Notes under the pieces: model-generated
Database searches by the model: none
What the model was told of the DNA's origin: nothing
Seen by the model: only the letters and a program-made list of their open reading frames with translations
Position numbers and translations under genes: made by a program
Shown: positions 6,703 through 15,141 of the stretch, in pieces
How positions within the stretch are numbered: position 1 is the first letter of the stretch
How the letters are laid out: each line of letters opens with the position of its first letter
Assembly (NCBI GenBank): GCA_019424865.1
Contig: JAHYYS010000012.1
Location: 1-40,276, forward strand
Length of the DNA stretch: 40,276 nucleotides
Origin: a bacterium
GTDB taxonomy: Bacteria; Bacillota; Clostridia; Oscillospirales; Oscillospiraceae
Direction of reading: 5' to 3'

Positions 6703-9249
6703 ATGCTCAGTCACGAACAGGAAATTCGATTTTGCAAGGCGCGCCGGGCTGCCATTGCCCGGGACTTTGCCCGCCTGAACCCGGAGCAGCGCAAGGCCGT
6801 GCTGGCCACCGAGGGGCCGCTGCTGCTGCTGGCCGGGGCGGGCAGCGGCAAGACCACGGTGCTGATCAACCGCATCGCCAATCTGATGAAATACGGCCGG
6901 GGCTCGGACAGCGAGGAGGTGCCGGAGTGGGCGGAGGAGGACGACCTGCGCTTTCTGGAGGCATATGCCGCCGGCAGCGGAACCCCCGCGCCGGAAGAAA
7001 AGGAGCGCCAGGAGCGGCTGTGCCGGCTGGAGCCCGCCGCCCCCTGGTCCATTCTGGCTATTACCTTTACCAACAAGGCCGCCGGGGAGCTGAAGGAGCG
7101 TCTGACCCGGATGCTGGGGCCTGCGGCGGAGGACGTGTGGGCCTCCACCTTCCACTCCTCCTGCGTGCGCATCCTGCGCCGGGACATTGAGAAGCTGGGC
7201 TTTGCCTCCTCCTTTACCATCTATGACACCGACGACTCCCTGCGGGTGATCAAGGACTGCATGAAGGACCTGAATGTGGACGACAAGCAGTTCCCGCCCC
7301 GGTCGGTGCTGGGATATATCTCCCGGGCCAAGGACGCCATGAAGCTGGCCGAAGAATATCTGGCCGAGTGTGAAAAGGCGGGGGACTTCCGCCTGACCAA
7401 GATCGCCCGGATCTATCTGGAGTACCAGCGCCGGCTGTGGGAGGCCAATGCCCTGGACTTTGACGATATTATCCTCCACACCGTCCGGCTGCTCCAGCAG
7501 TTTGAAGACGTTCGGGCATATTATCAGAAAAAATTCCGCTATGTATTGATTGACGAGTATCAGGATACCAATAATCTCCAGTATCTGCTGGCCTCCACCC
7601 TGGCGGGCGGGTACGAAAACTTCTGCGTGGTGGGGGACGACGACCAGTCCATTTACCGCTTCCGGGGGGCCACCATCGAGAACATCCTCTCCTTTGAAAA
7701 GCAGTATCCCCGCTGCCGCACCATCCGCCTGGAGGAAAATTACCGCTCCACCCGGCACATTCTGGAGGCGTCCAACGCGGTGATCCGCCACAACCAGGGC
7801 CGCAAGGGCAAGGAGCTGTGGACAAAGGCGGGGGAGGGGGAGAAGCTGACCCTCTACTCCGCCATGAACGAGAATGACGAGGCGCAGTATGTGGCGTCCC
7901 GGGTGATGGAGGATTACAGCCAGGGGAAGAAGTGGAAGGACCACGCCGTTCTCTATCGCATGAACGCCCAGTCCAACCAGCTGGAGCAGGCCTTCAAGCG
8001 CAACGGCATCCCCTATCGCATCATCGGGGGCACCCGCTTCTTTGATCGGGCGGAGGTCAAGGACATGATCGCCTACCTGGCCGTCCTGAACAACCCGGAC
8101 GATGACCTGCGCCTCACCCGCATTATCAACAACCCGCCCCGGGGCATCGGCCAGAAAACGGTGGAGACCGCCCAGGAGATTGCCCGGCGGGATGGGGCCT
8201 CTCTCTACGCGGTGATTGACAACGCCCGGATGTATCCGGAGCTGGAGCGGGCCGCGGGCAAGCTGGCGGCCTTTACCGGCCTGATGGGGGAGCTGACGGG
8301 GCTGCTGGGGGAGCTGCCCCTGAACCAGTTTTATGAGGAGCTGATTCTCCGCACCGGCTACGCCGCCATGCTGGAGAGCAAAAACACCGTGGAGGACCGC
8401 ACCCGGCTGGAAAACGTGCGGGAGCTGCTCACCTCCATCAACGGCTATCTGGAAAACGCGGGGGACAGTCCCTCCCTGGCCGGCTTCCTGGACGAGATCG
8501 CCCTGTATACCGATTTGGACAGCCACGACCCGGATCAGGACTGCGTGGTCATGATGACCATGCACTCGGCCAAGGGGCTGGAATTCCCGGTGGTCTTTGT
8601 GGTGGGGGCCGAGGAGGGTATCTTCCCCGGCATCCGGGCCATCGGAGAGCAGGAGGAGATGGAGGAGGAGCGCCGGCTGTGCTATGTGGCCATGACCCGG
8701 GCCAAGGAGAAGCTCTACCTCACCTGTGCCAGCCAGCGCATGCTCTTCGGACGCACCAGCGCCAACCGCCCCTCCCGCTTTGTGGAGGAGATCCCCCCCG
8801 AGCACCTGGAGCGCAGCGGACGCAGCTATCTCTCCGCCCCGGAGGAGGACAGCTGGGGCGGTATGCCCAGCCGCGCCTCGGGCTATGACGGCTACGGCGT
8901 CCGCCGGAGCGGGTACGGCGAGCGGCCCGCCGGCGGAGGGCGCAGCCCCTATGATCAGCGGTCCCAGAGACCGGCCCAGCCCGCCCACGGCGGCTTTGTC
9001 CGGGCCATGGAGGGCAGAGGGCAGGGGAGCGCGGGACGGGGCGTCTCCGCCCGGCCGGCGGCCCAGACGGGCGGCGCGCTCCCGGCCTTCCAGAAGGGGG
9101 ACATGGTGCGCCACAAGGCCTTTGGGCAGGGCATGGTGCTGTCCGTGCAGAAAATGGGGGGCGATGCGCTGATTGAAATCGCCTTTGATCAGGTGGGCAC
9201 CAAGCGCCTGATGCTCAAGTCCGCAGCGGCCCATATGGTGAAGCTGTAA
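6703..9249 (+). CDS. pcrA: ATP-dependent 3'-5' DNA helicase PcrA/UvrD
   Basis: A superfamily 1A helicase for DNA repair and plasmid or replication-fork processing. From ATG at 6703 it has 848 aa, close to the family length plus an insertion. Motifs in order: Q-motif region LNPEQRKAV, Walker A AGAGSGKT, ITFTNKAAGELKERL (Ia), IDEYQDTN (II), VGDDDQSIYRFRGA (III), LEENYRST (IV), MTMHSAKGLEFPVVFVVG (V), CYVAMTRAKEKLYLT (VI). An acidic insertion of about 40 residues follows the Walker A region. A glycine/arginine-rich linker leads to a C-terminal domain (GDMVRHKAFGQGMVLSV) typical of PcrA and known in the family to contact RNA polymerase. The upstream in-frame ATG at 6646 lacks family-like sequence. 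Confidence 0.95.
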   Translation: MLSHEQEIRFCKARRAAIARDFARLNPEQRKAVLATEGPLLLLAGAGSGKTTVLINRIANLMKYGRGSDSEEVPEWAEEDDLRFLEAYAAGSGTPAPEEKERQERLCRLEPAAPWSILAITFTNKAAGELKERLTRMLGPAAEDVWASTFHSSCVRILRRDIEKLGFASSFTIYDTDDSLRVIKDCMKDLNVDDKQFPPRSVLGYISRAKDAMKLAEEYLAECEKAGDFRLTKIARIYLEYQRRLWEANALDFDDIILHTVRLLQQFEDVRAYYQKKFRYVLIDEYQDTNNLQYLLASTLAGGYENFCVVGDDDQSIYRFRGATIENILSFEKQYPRCRTIRLEENYRSTRHILEASNAVIRHNQGRKGKELWTKAGEGEKLTLYSAMNENDEAQYVASRVMEDYSQGKKWKDHAVLYRMNAQSNQLEQAFKRNGIPYRIIGGTRFFDRAEVKDMIAYLAVLNNPDDDLRLTRIINNPPRGIGQKTVETAQEIARRDGASLYAVIDNARMYPELERAAGKLAAFTGLMGELTGLLGELPLNQFYEELILRTGYAAMLESKNTVEDRTRLENVRELLTSINGYLENAGDSPSLAGFLDEIALYTDLDSHDPDQDCVVMMTMHSAKGLEFPVVFVVGAEEGIFPGIRAIGEQEEMEEERRLCYVAMTRAKEKLYLTCASQRMLFGRTSANRPSRFVEEIPPEHLERSGRSYLSAPEEDSWGGMPSRASGYDGYGVRRSGYGERPAGGGRSPYDQRSQRPAQPAHGGFVRAMEGRGQGSAGRGVSARPAAQTGGALPAFQKGDMVRHKAFGQGMVLSVQKMGGDALIEIAFDQVGTKRLMLKSAAAHMVKL

Positions 9250-9303
9250 AAATTTTTGAAAAACCCGGAGAACGCAGCAACAGGTTTTGCAATGAAAGAA
9301 AAA

Positions 9304-9339
9304 AGCTCGCCGCAAGTGATATAACGCTTGCGGCGAGCT
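9304..9339 (-). terminator. Hairpin after pcrA with a minus-strand T tract
   Basis: Arms 9304-9316 and 9327-9339 are exact inverse complements. The U-tract needed for termination is present only on the minus strand (TTTTTT just left of 9304), so it is oriented against pcrA and towards the repeat array and tRNA transcripts. Confidence 0.5.
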
Positions 9340-9343
9340 GAAA

Positions 9344-9678
9344 GGGACGGTTAAAATCAATATTTTTTTGCGATAAGAAAAAACCGCCGCGCAGCGGCGG
9401 ACCCAAACCGGAGCCCAGCGAAGCGGGTTCGGTTTGGAAGCGAGGAGCAGCTTCAATGAGCGCGCGATGAGCTTTGCAGTGAAATGAAAAAGCTCGTCGC
9501 AAGCGATATGTCGCTTGCGGGCATAAAGAAGCCGCCCGCAGGGCGGCCCACCAACTGCGAGCCCAGCGCAGCGGGTCGCAGTTGGAAAGGAGGAGCAAGG
9601 GAGCGGGCGGATGACGTCTTTTTTGCCACAGGCATAAAAAGACGTCGGAGCAAAGCGGACTTTGTTCTGGACGCGGGA
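9344..9678. repeat. Tandem ~336-bp hairpin-rich repeat, copy A
   Basis: This unit lines up with the next one at an offset of 335-336 bp. By eye 9440-9664 is identical to 9776-10000 (225 bp); the first ~95 bp show scattered changes. The unit is a string of short inverted repeats, among them 9384-9399, the long palindrome flanked by CCAAAC/GTTTGG, 9499-9520, 9528-9546 and the palindrome flanked by CCAACTGCGA/TCGCAGTTGG. Several hairpins are followed by T tracts on the minus strand. Open frames across it on both strands are low-complexity by-products, not genes. The last hairpin is the left arm of a tRNA terminator whose right arm is altered here. Confidence 0.85.
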
Positions 9679-10008
9679 GGAACAGTTAAGATCGATATTT
9701 TTTCAAGGTCAGACAAAACCGCCGCGAAGCGGCGGACCCAAACCGGAGCCCAGCGATAGCGGGTCTGGTTTGGAGGCGAGGAGCAGCTTCAATGAGCGCG
9801 CGATGAGCTTTGCAGTGAAATGAAAAAGCTCGTCGCAAGCGATATGTCGCTTGCGGGCATAAAGAAGCCGCCCGCAGGGCGGCCCACCAACTGCGAGCCC
9901 AGCGCAGCGGGTCGCAGTTGGAAAGGAGGAGCAAGGGAGCGGGCGGATGACGTCTTTTTTGCCACAGGCATAAAAAGACGTCGGAGCAAAGCGGACTTTG
10001 CTCCGACG
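9679..10008. repeat. Tandem ~336-bp hairpin-rich repeat, copy B
   Basis: Second copy of the unit, directly abutting the 3' end of tRNA-Ser(GCU). Its final hairpin is intact and serves as the tRNA terminator. The exact 225-bp match with copy A shows a recent tandem duplication or conversion. Confidence 0.85.
9972..10008 (-). terminator. Intrinsic terminator of the tRNA-Ser pair
   Basis: Read on the minus strand, arms 10008-9995 and 9990-9977 form a 14-bp stem with 4-nt loop, followed by C and five T (9976-9972). It starts right after the encoded CCA of tRNA-Ser(GCU). Confidence 0.85.
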
Positions 10009-10100
10009 TGGCGCAGAAGGGGGGATTCGAACCCCCGCACGGTTTTACCCGCCTACTCCCTTAGCAGGGGAGCCCCTTATAGCCACTTGGGTACTTCTGC
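10009..10100 (-). tRNA. tRNA-Ser (anticodon GCU)
   Basis: On the minus strand the 7-bp acceptor stem GCAGAAG/CTTCTGC, discriminator G and encoded CCA are present. The anticodon stem CTCCC/GGGAG holds loop CTGCTAA with anticodon GCT, reading AGC/AGU serine codons. A long variable arm (class II) and the T arm with GTTCGAATC are present. Confidence 0.95.
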
Positions 10101-10145
10101 ATGGCTGTAAGTCGGTGTGGATTTAAACTTGTCCGGGATGAAAGG

Positions 10146-10232
10146 TGGCGGAGAGAGTGGGATTCGAACCCACGGCTCTTTCGAGTCACCGGTTTTCAAG
10201 ACCGGCTCCTTAAACCACTCGGACATCTCTCC
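10146..10232 (-). tRNA. tRNA-Ser (anticodon UGA)
   Basis: On the minus strand the acceptor stem GGAGAGA/TCTCTCC, discriminator G and encoded CCA are present. The anticodon arm CCGGT-CTTGAAA-ACCGG has anticodon TGA for UCN serine codons, with a long variable arm and T arm GTTCGAATC. It lies 45 bp before tRNA-Ser(GCU) in the same transcript. Confidence 0.95.
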
Positions 10233-10260
10233 TCATCTTTTCCAATCAGAGGCGAAACTT

Positions 10261-10289
10261 ATCTTACCATACTTGGGGCGCTTTGTCAA
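10261..10289 (-). promoter_or_regulatory. Promoter of the tRNA-Ser pair
   Basis: Minus-strand TTGACA (10289-10284), a 17-bp spacer and TAAGAT (10266-10261). The start at about 10254 is 22 bp from the first tRNA. Confidence 0.75.
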
Positions 10290-10337
10290 GGGCAAGCGCC
10301 CTTATCTTTTCCCAGGTTTTCAAGTTTATTCTCCTCA

Positions 10338-10370
10338 GCTGCCTCCGGGGATTTTATCCCCGGAGGCAGC
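10338..10370 (-). terminator. Hairpin downstream of the 591-aa membrane protein gene
   Basis: A perfect 13-bp GC-rich stem (10338-10350 with 10358-10370) and 7-nt loop lies 9 bp after the stop at 10380. There is no clear U-tract on the minus strand, so termination strength is uncertain. Confidence 0.5.
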
Positions 10371-10379
10371 CGAAGAACG

Positions 10380-12155
10380 TCAGGCGGCAGGCACAGCCTG
10401 TGCGCCGTCAGAGCTGGGGGCGGGATTGGCTGTCTGAGCGGGCGGCTCCTGGACAGCGGCGCGGCCGTCTATCTGAAGGGAATAGGCATCCAGAACAGAG
10501 CTGTCGGATCCCTCAGCGGCAGCGGCGTGGGAGATGGTAACCCGGTCTCCCACATTCAGGGTGACAGCCTCCCGGTTTTGGGCGGCGGAGAGAGAGTAAA
10601 AGACGGACTCGTCCTCCAGGCGGATGAAATAGTAGGTGTTGCCGTCCAGCACGGCGGAGCGAATCTCTGCCACAGTGCCGGAGGCATCTGTCTGGGGGAC
10701 CGAGTCGGGCTGGCTGATGCCGCTGCTGGACATCAGGCGGATATACTCCTCCTCACACTGGGACACAGTGCTCCCCATGGCGACAATCTGATACTGGGCC
10801 ACGTTGACCATGGCGTACATCTTCACCAGATTGGACTGGTCCTTCAGGGGGATGAAATAGGTGGGCTGGTCGGCAATGTTGAGCAGCAGGGGGAAGGTGG
10901 CAGTATAGCCCAGATCCTGAACTACACCCTGGGCCGAGCCCATGGCGGCCACCTCCGTAGCCCCGGCGGCGTCATAGAACCTGGTCTCCTTGGTGCGCTG
11001 GTTGGACAGCAGGAAGCCCAGGTTGGACTGGTCGGCGTTGGCGGAGGTGACGCCGGTATAGACGTACACGTCGTCGTTAAGGGCGATATAGTTGTAGCCC
11101 TCGGTGGTGACGGTTACGCCCCGCTGGCCCAAAATGGAGTTGATAAAGCCGTTGACCAGGGTGCCGTGGTAGTCGTACTGCTGCATAATCAGGTCGGGTG
11201 TATAGACATTGTCCACCCAGCTAGGCACATCGGCGATGTCGCAGTAGGTGCTCTCGCCGGTGATGGCGTTGCACAGCACCGCGCCCTGGATGTCAGTGCC
11301 GCCGAACAGGCCGATGGTCTTGACCACCCGGGGGGCAATCCACCAGGGGTTCCCCTCCTCATCGATCTCAAACTGGGGGGTGTCAAAGATGTAGGTGGGG
11401 TATTGGAAGCGCAGGTGGCGCATGATGTTGCGGTTGAGCGGCTCGGAGAAGGAGTACTTCATGCCCTCGGACAGGCGGACCACCTGGGCCTCCTGGGAGA
11501 CCATGTCCACCAGGACGTAGGCGGGCAGTCCCTCACCCCGGTTGGTAAACCATTTGATCAGGTCGGCATAGGCGATGGGCGCCACCCGGACGGGGCGGCC
11601 CTGGTAGTTGATCTGGGTGGAGTCGTAGGAGTACTCAAACTGGCTGACCATATCGCTGAGCATGCCCATCTGCCGGTCCCCCAGAAATTCCGCGCTGTCC
11701 CGGTCCAGCGTGGGGATCTCGCTGAAAGAGATCTGCGCGATGTCCTGGGAAAAGTTGCCGTCCTCCACCGTCAGCAGGTCCCGGTAGTCGGCGGCCCGGA
11801 AGACAGGCAGGGAGATGATCTGGCCGACAAGGGCCACAGCCAGCACCAGCAGGAACAAAATGCCCACCGGCAGGCAGCGGCTCTTGATAAAGCTCAGCCA
11901 GCTTTTCAATTTATCGCCGGGGGAACGGGAGGAGCCGCCCAGAGACGCGCCGGACAGAATAAAGATGCTGATCACGTATACCACGCACAGCAGCCCCAGA
12001 AAGCTGTAAAACTCGCTGGACTGGAAGTTCAGGGGCGGCAGCGCCACGTAGAAATAGAGGAACCCCACCACAGCGGTGATGAGGAGGCTGAGCAGAGTCC
12101 GGCTCAGCATACCGGCCGGCCGTGGGCTGTGCCCCTTCGCATTGTTCGAATTCAA
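10380..12155 (-). CDS. Membrane-anchored protein with large extracytoplasmic domain, unrecognised
   Basis: The product has 591 aa. Three membrane segments lie at about residues 16-39, 49-67 and 93-113. They are followed by about 380 residues of mixed sequence rich in aromatic and acidic residues (for example GNPWWIAPRVVKTIGLFGGT), then a small C-terminal domain (EIRSAVLDGNTYYFIRLEDE) and a Pro/Ala-rich tail. TTG at 12155 is chosen: AAAGGAG lies 7 bases upstream, whereas the upstream in-frame ATG lies within the promoter. It is a single gene between the tRNAs and the polysaccharide operon, with its own promoter and hairpin. I cannot name the family; a role at the envelope is only suggested by topology. 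Confidence 0.8.
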   Translation of the reverse strand: MNSNNAKGHSPRPAGMLSRTLLSLLITAVVGFLYFYVALPPLNFQSSEFYSFLGLLCVVYVISIFILSGASLGGSSRSPGDKLKSWLSFIKSRCLPVGILFLLVLAVALVGQIISLPVFRAADYRDLLTVEDGNFSQDIAQISFSEIPTLDRDSAEFLGDRQMGMLSDMVSQFEYSYDSTQINYQGRPVRVAPIAYADLIKWFTNRGEGLPAYVLVDMVSQEAQVVRLSEGMKYSFSEPLNRNIMRHLRFQYPTYIFDTPQFEIDEEGNPWWIAPRVVKTIGLFGGTDIQGAVLCNAITGESTYCDIADVPSWVDNVYTPDLIMQQYDYHGTLVNGFINSILGQRGVTVTTEGYNYIALNDDVYVYTGVTSANADQSNLGFLLSNQRTKETRFYDAAGATEVAAMGSAQGVVQDLGYTATFPLLLNIADQPTYFIPLKDQSNLVKMYAMVNVAQYQIVAMGSTVSQCEEEYIRLMSSSGISQPDSVPQTDASGTVAEIRSAVLDGNTYYFIRLEDESVFYSLSAAQNREAVTLNVGDRVTISHAAAAEGSDSSVLDAYSLQIDGRAAVQEPPAQTANPAPSSDGAQAVPAA

Positions 12156-12198
12156 AGTAATTCTCCTTTTCGGCAGAACGCTGCCAAGTATTTCCCTT

Positions 12199-12227
12199 AG
12201 TATATCCGATTCCGTAAAAAACATCAA
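12199..12227 (-). promoter_or_regulatory. Promoter of the 591-aa membrane protein gene
   Basis: Minus-strand TTGATG (12227-12222), a 17-bp spacer and TATACT (12204-12199), about 45 bp before the TTG start. Confidence 0.65.
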
Positions 12228-12372
12228 CGGGGGAAAAATTAAAGTTCCATGAAAAGGGAGCCGCCTTCCGGGTCCCTTTTCACAGAAGGCCCTTCAGGGT
12301 GCCGGTGCGCGGTCTCACGAAAAGAGCGGTGCTTCATATGCCTTCAGCGTGTACGCCGCTCGTTGCCATATG

Positions 12373-12407
12373 CCCCGCGCCGGCCCGGAATGCGGGCCGG
12401 CGCGGGG
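12373..12407 (-). terminator. Hairpin at the end of the polysaccharide operon
   Basis: A perfect 15-bp GC stem (12373-12387 with 12393-12407) and 5-nt loop lies 8 bp after the last stop codon. The U-tract is weak. A second inverted repeat with arms 12251-12259 and 12273-12281 lies further on. Confidence 0.55.
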
Positions 12408-12414
12408 AAACGTT

Positions 12415-14625
12415 TTATTGTTTTGTCCGCTCCAGCAGCTCCAGCAGCAGGCGCTCATTTTCCCGGGCCTTCTGGGCCAGCGCGCGGGATTTTTCCTGAA
12501 GGCGGGCCAGAACCGCGTCATAGTCGGCCATCAGTGCGTCGGCCCGCTCAATGGCGATGTCCGCGTCAAAGTGATCCACATCGCCTGCGGCCGGCAGATC
12601 CAGCTCCTGCAGATAGCTGGCCACCTTCGGGTCGTACACCAGCCCCATGGAGGGCACCGCCATCCGTGCGGCAAAAATCAGGGTGTGCAGGCGCATGGCC
12701 AGACACAGCCGGGCCTGCCCCAGCACCCCCATCAGCTCCCGGGGCGTACAGGGGGCGTCCAGCACGCAGGAGGGCTCCTCCATGGCCTGCCGCACCCGGG
12801 CGGTGGCCTCCCGGTCCCGGCTGGGCTGCATCAGAAGGAACAGCACCTCCAGGCCATAGCGGCGGCGCAGGTGGTCGCACAGCCTGGCCAGGCTGGGAAA
12901 GAAGCTGCCGGTATCCCGCCAGTCCCGGACAGACACCGCCATAAAGGGGGTCCCGGCGGCCAGCCCCGCAGAGGCGAGCAGCTGGGCGGCCCGCTGGGGC
13001 GAGGCGGGAGAGAGATGGAACACCGGGTCGGCGGTGACCTGCAGATCGGAGCGGGTTACCCCCATGTCCTCCAGCTCCCGGGCGGAGCTGTGATCCCGCA
13101 GGGTGACCAGAGCGGCCCGCTCCACCACCCGCTTGACCCGGCGGCGGTTGACGGGCTTGTGCACCGGGCCGATGCCGTTGGCATACAGCATCACCGGCTT
13201 GCCCAAAAAGTCGGCGCAGCGGATGACCGACAGATAGTAGAGCAGGGAGCGGGTGGAGGTGGTGTCCTGAAGCAGGCTGCCCCCGCCGGAGAGCAGCACG
13301 TCGCTGTTTTTCAGGGCGGAAAAAATCCGCCACACGCGGAAGCGGGGGATGGCCTCCATGCCGTACTGCCTGCGGGTCAGCTCCGGGTCGTTGGACAGCA
13401 CGGTGACGGATACGTCGTCGCTGGCCTCGTGGATGGCCTGCTGGATGGATTCCAGAATGGCGTCGTCCCCCGCGTTGGCAAAGCCGTAGTAGCCGCTCAT
13501 GACCACGTTGTATTTCCGGCGGCGCACCTGCTCGTAAACGGACAGGCTGTCCTGGGCCATCCGCTGGACGGAGTAGCGCTCCTTGACCACGGTGCGGCCG
13601 TATTCGCCAAGGCGGCGGCGCTCCCCCTCAGGCAGGGACAGCCCGGCAATCACGTCGGAGAGCAGGCGGTCTGTGTCCGCGATGGGGTCGGTGCGGCAGC
13701 AGAAGTTGGTATCCACCGCCTTTTCCAGCAGATCCGGGACAAACAGTCCGGTGTGCCCCTGGGCGCCGGAGAGCACCACGGGCCGGCAGGCGGCCATGGC
13801 CTCCAGCGCCGAGCGGGACACCCCCACAAAGAGGTCGCAGGCGGCGACCAGACGGCTGATGTCGGTGCGCGGGCCGGTGAGTACCAGGCAGTCCCGGCCC
13901 ATCTCCCGGTTGACGGCCTGGGCCAGCTGGGAGAGCTCCTGATAGACCTCGCCCCCTCCGGTGATGACAATGCGCACACCGGGAAAGGCCCGATCCAGGC
14001 GGGGGGCCAGCTCAATCAGCTGCCGGGCCGCCAGGGAGCTGGCCCGGTCCAGCCGGCTGACATGGCCCACCACCAGGGCGTCCCCCAGGCCAAGCTCCTC
14101 CCGGACCGACGCCCCGGACACTGCGGGGGAGAACTTCTCCGTGTCGATGCCGTTGATGGTCAGGGTGATGTGCTCGGGGGGGACGCCGTACTGGGCAATC
14201 AGATAGTCCCGGATGTCCTCCGACACCGCCAGTGTCCGCTGCCCCCAGTTGGAGAGCAGCTTCAGCACGCCGCTGGCCTGATACACCCCGTGGCAGGAGG
14301 TGACAAAGGGGAACTTCAGCTTTTTTTGCAGGGAGCCGCACAAAAAGGCGGGGATGCGGGCATGGGCGTGGACGATGTCAGGCTGTTCCCGCCGGATAAC
14401 GTCCCGCAGAATGGACCGGGAGCGGAGCATGTTTCCCACGCTGCGCCGGTGCATGGGGGCGTCATAGTGCCGGATGCCTGCGGCGGCGATCTCCGGGACA
14501 TAGACGCCGCCGTTGGACACAATGACAACCTGGTGCCCCTGGTGGACCAGCTCCTTGGACAGCTCCACAATGTGGGTCTCCGCCCCGCCGATGTCCAGGC
14601 CCATGGTGGCCATAAGGATTTTCAC
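12415..14625 (-). CDS. csaB: Fusion of GT4-type glycosyltransferase and CsaB-type polysaccharide pyruvyl transferase
   Basis: The product has 736 aa in two parts. Residues 1 to about 370 are a GT-B glycosyltransferase of family 4 type: MKILMATMGLDIGGAETHI at the donor-cleft start, DIVHAHARIPAFL, and the donor-sugar region SRSALEAMAACRPVV. From about residue 375 a CsaB-like domain begins with VVMSGYYGFANAGDDAILES, continues with DVLLSGGGSLLQDTTS and ends with AMRLHTLIFAARMAVPSMGL. CsaB adds pyruvyl ketals to wall polysaccharide so that SLH domains can bind. A coiled C-terminal tail of about 50 residues follows. It is the last gene of the operon, 21 bp after a DUF4330 gene. One chain may add a sugar and then pyruvylate it. 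Confidence 0.9.
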   Translation of the reverse strand: MKILMATMGLDIGGAETHIVELSKELVHQGHQVVIVSNGGVYVPEIAAAGIRHYDAPMHRRSVGNMLRSRSILRDVIRREQPDIVHAHARIPAFLCGSLQKKLKFPFVTSCHGVYQASGVLKLLSNWGQRTLAVSEDIRDYLIAQYGVPPEHITLTINGIDTEKFSPAVSGASVREELGLGDALVVGHVSRLDRASSLAARQLIELAPRLDRAFPGVRIVITGGGEVYQELSQLAQAVNREMGRDCLVLTGPRTDISRLVAACDLFVGVSRSALEAMAACRPVVLSGAQGHTGLFVPDLLEKAVDTNFCCRTDPIADTDRLLSDVIAGLSLPEGERRRLGEYGRTVVKERYSVQRMAQDSLSVYEQVRRRKYNVVMSGYYGFANAGDDAILESIQQAIHEASDDVSVTVLSNDPELTRRQYGMEAIPRFRVWRIFSALKNSDVLLSGGGSLLQDTTSTRSLLYYLSVIRCADFLGKPVMLYANGIGPVHKPVNRRRVKRVVERAALVTLRDHSSARELEDMGVTRSDLQVTADPVFHLSPASPQRAAQLLASAGLAAGTPFMAVSVRDWRDTGSFFPSLARLCDHLRRRYGLEVLFLLMQPSRDREATARVRQAMEEPSCVLDAPCTPRELMGVLGQARLCLAMRLHTLIFAARMAVPSMGLVYDPKVASYLQELDLPAAGDVDHFDADIAIERADALMADYDAVLARLQEKSRALAQKARENERLLLELLERTKQ

Positions 14626-14646
14626 TGGCGCCCTCTCCTTTTCGCG

Positions 14647-15141
14647 TTACTGAATAGCAAAAACTGAGCCCACAAACTGGACGTATTTGGTGTGGAAATT
14701 CCGGGAGGAGTTGACCCCCAGGTCATAGATCCGGTTGAGCTGATAGCGGCCGTTGCTCACCAGGCCCTCGCCCTCCACCGTGATCAGCAGGTTGACGCCG
14801 TCCTCCACCGGGACATATTCCGCGGTGCCGTCGCTGAACTGGGCCAGAGTGGAGCCGGGGGAGACCTGAACATCGGTGATGGTGCCCAGGGCGCCGCCGG
14901 TGCTGCGGTCCACCTCATACACGGCGTCTCCCACGGCCACGGCGTCGGCTACATAGGAACGTACGCCCCGGACCAGGATCTGAAAGGTGATGGGGGTGTT
15001 CTGGGTGGTGGTACTGGTAATCTCTTTCTGGTTGGTCTTGACATACAGGGCCACTGCCATTACCGCCACTACCGCGATGACCAGCAGGTCAATCACGCTG
15101 ATTTTGCCGAACAGCCGGCCGTTTCGGTCGATGATTTTCAT
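14647..15141 (-). CDS. DUF4330-family membrane-anchored protein
   Basis: The product has 164 aa and starts with the hallmark MKIIDRNGRLFGKISVIDLL, which leads into a single membrane helix (residues about 18-36). The remaining ~125 residues are outside and predicted all-beta, with two similar stretches around VGDAVYEVDRSTGGALGTI and YVPVEDGVNLLITVEGEG. The start overlaps the stop of the preceding gene by 4 bases (ATGA), implying coupled translation. DUF4330 proteins have no established function. The position between glycosyltransferases and csaB suggests a structural or tethering part of the polymer machinery. Confidence 0.85.
   Translation of the reverse strand: MKIIDRNGRLFGKISVIDLLVIAVVAVMAVALYVKTNQKEITSTTTQNTPITFQILVRGVRSYVADAVAVGDAVYEVDRSTGGALGTITDVQVSPGSTLAQFSDGTAEYVPVEDGVNLLITVEGEGLVSNGRYQLNRIYDLGVNSSRNFHTKYVQFVGSVFAIQ

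Noticed and set aside
9344..10008. CRISPR array
   Set aside because: Only two long units, no short regular repeats with unique spacers, no cas genes nearby.
9215..10040. Several 80-130-codon frames across the repeat array
   Set aside because: They follow from the hairpin repeats (nearly identical peptides from copies A and B on both strands), have no SD and overlap each other; repeats explain them.
9250..10232. Integrated mobile element at the tRNA-Ser genes
   Set aside because: No integrase, transposase or duplicated tRNA 3' end with attachment-site character was found; the neighbouring genes look like ordinary chromosomal genes.
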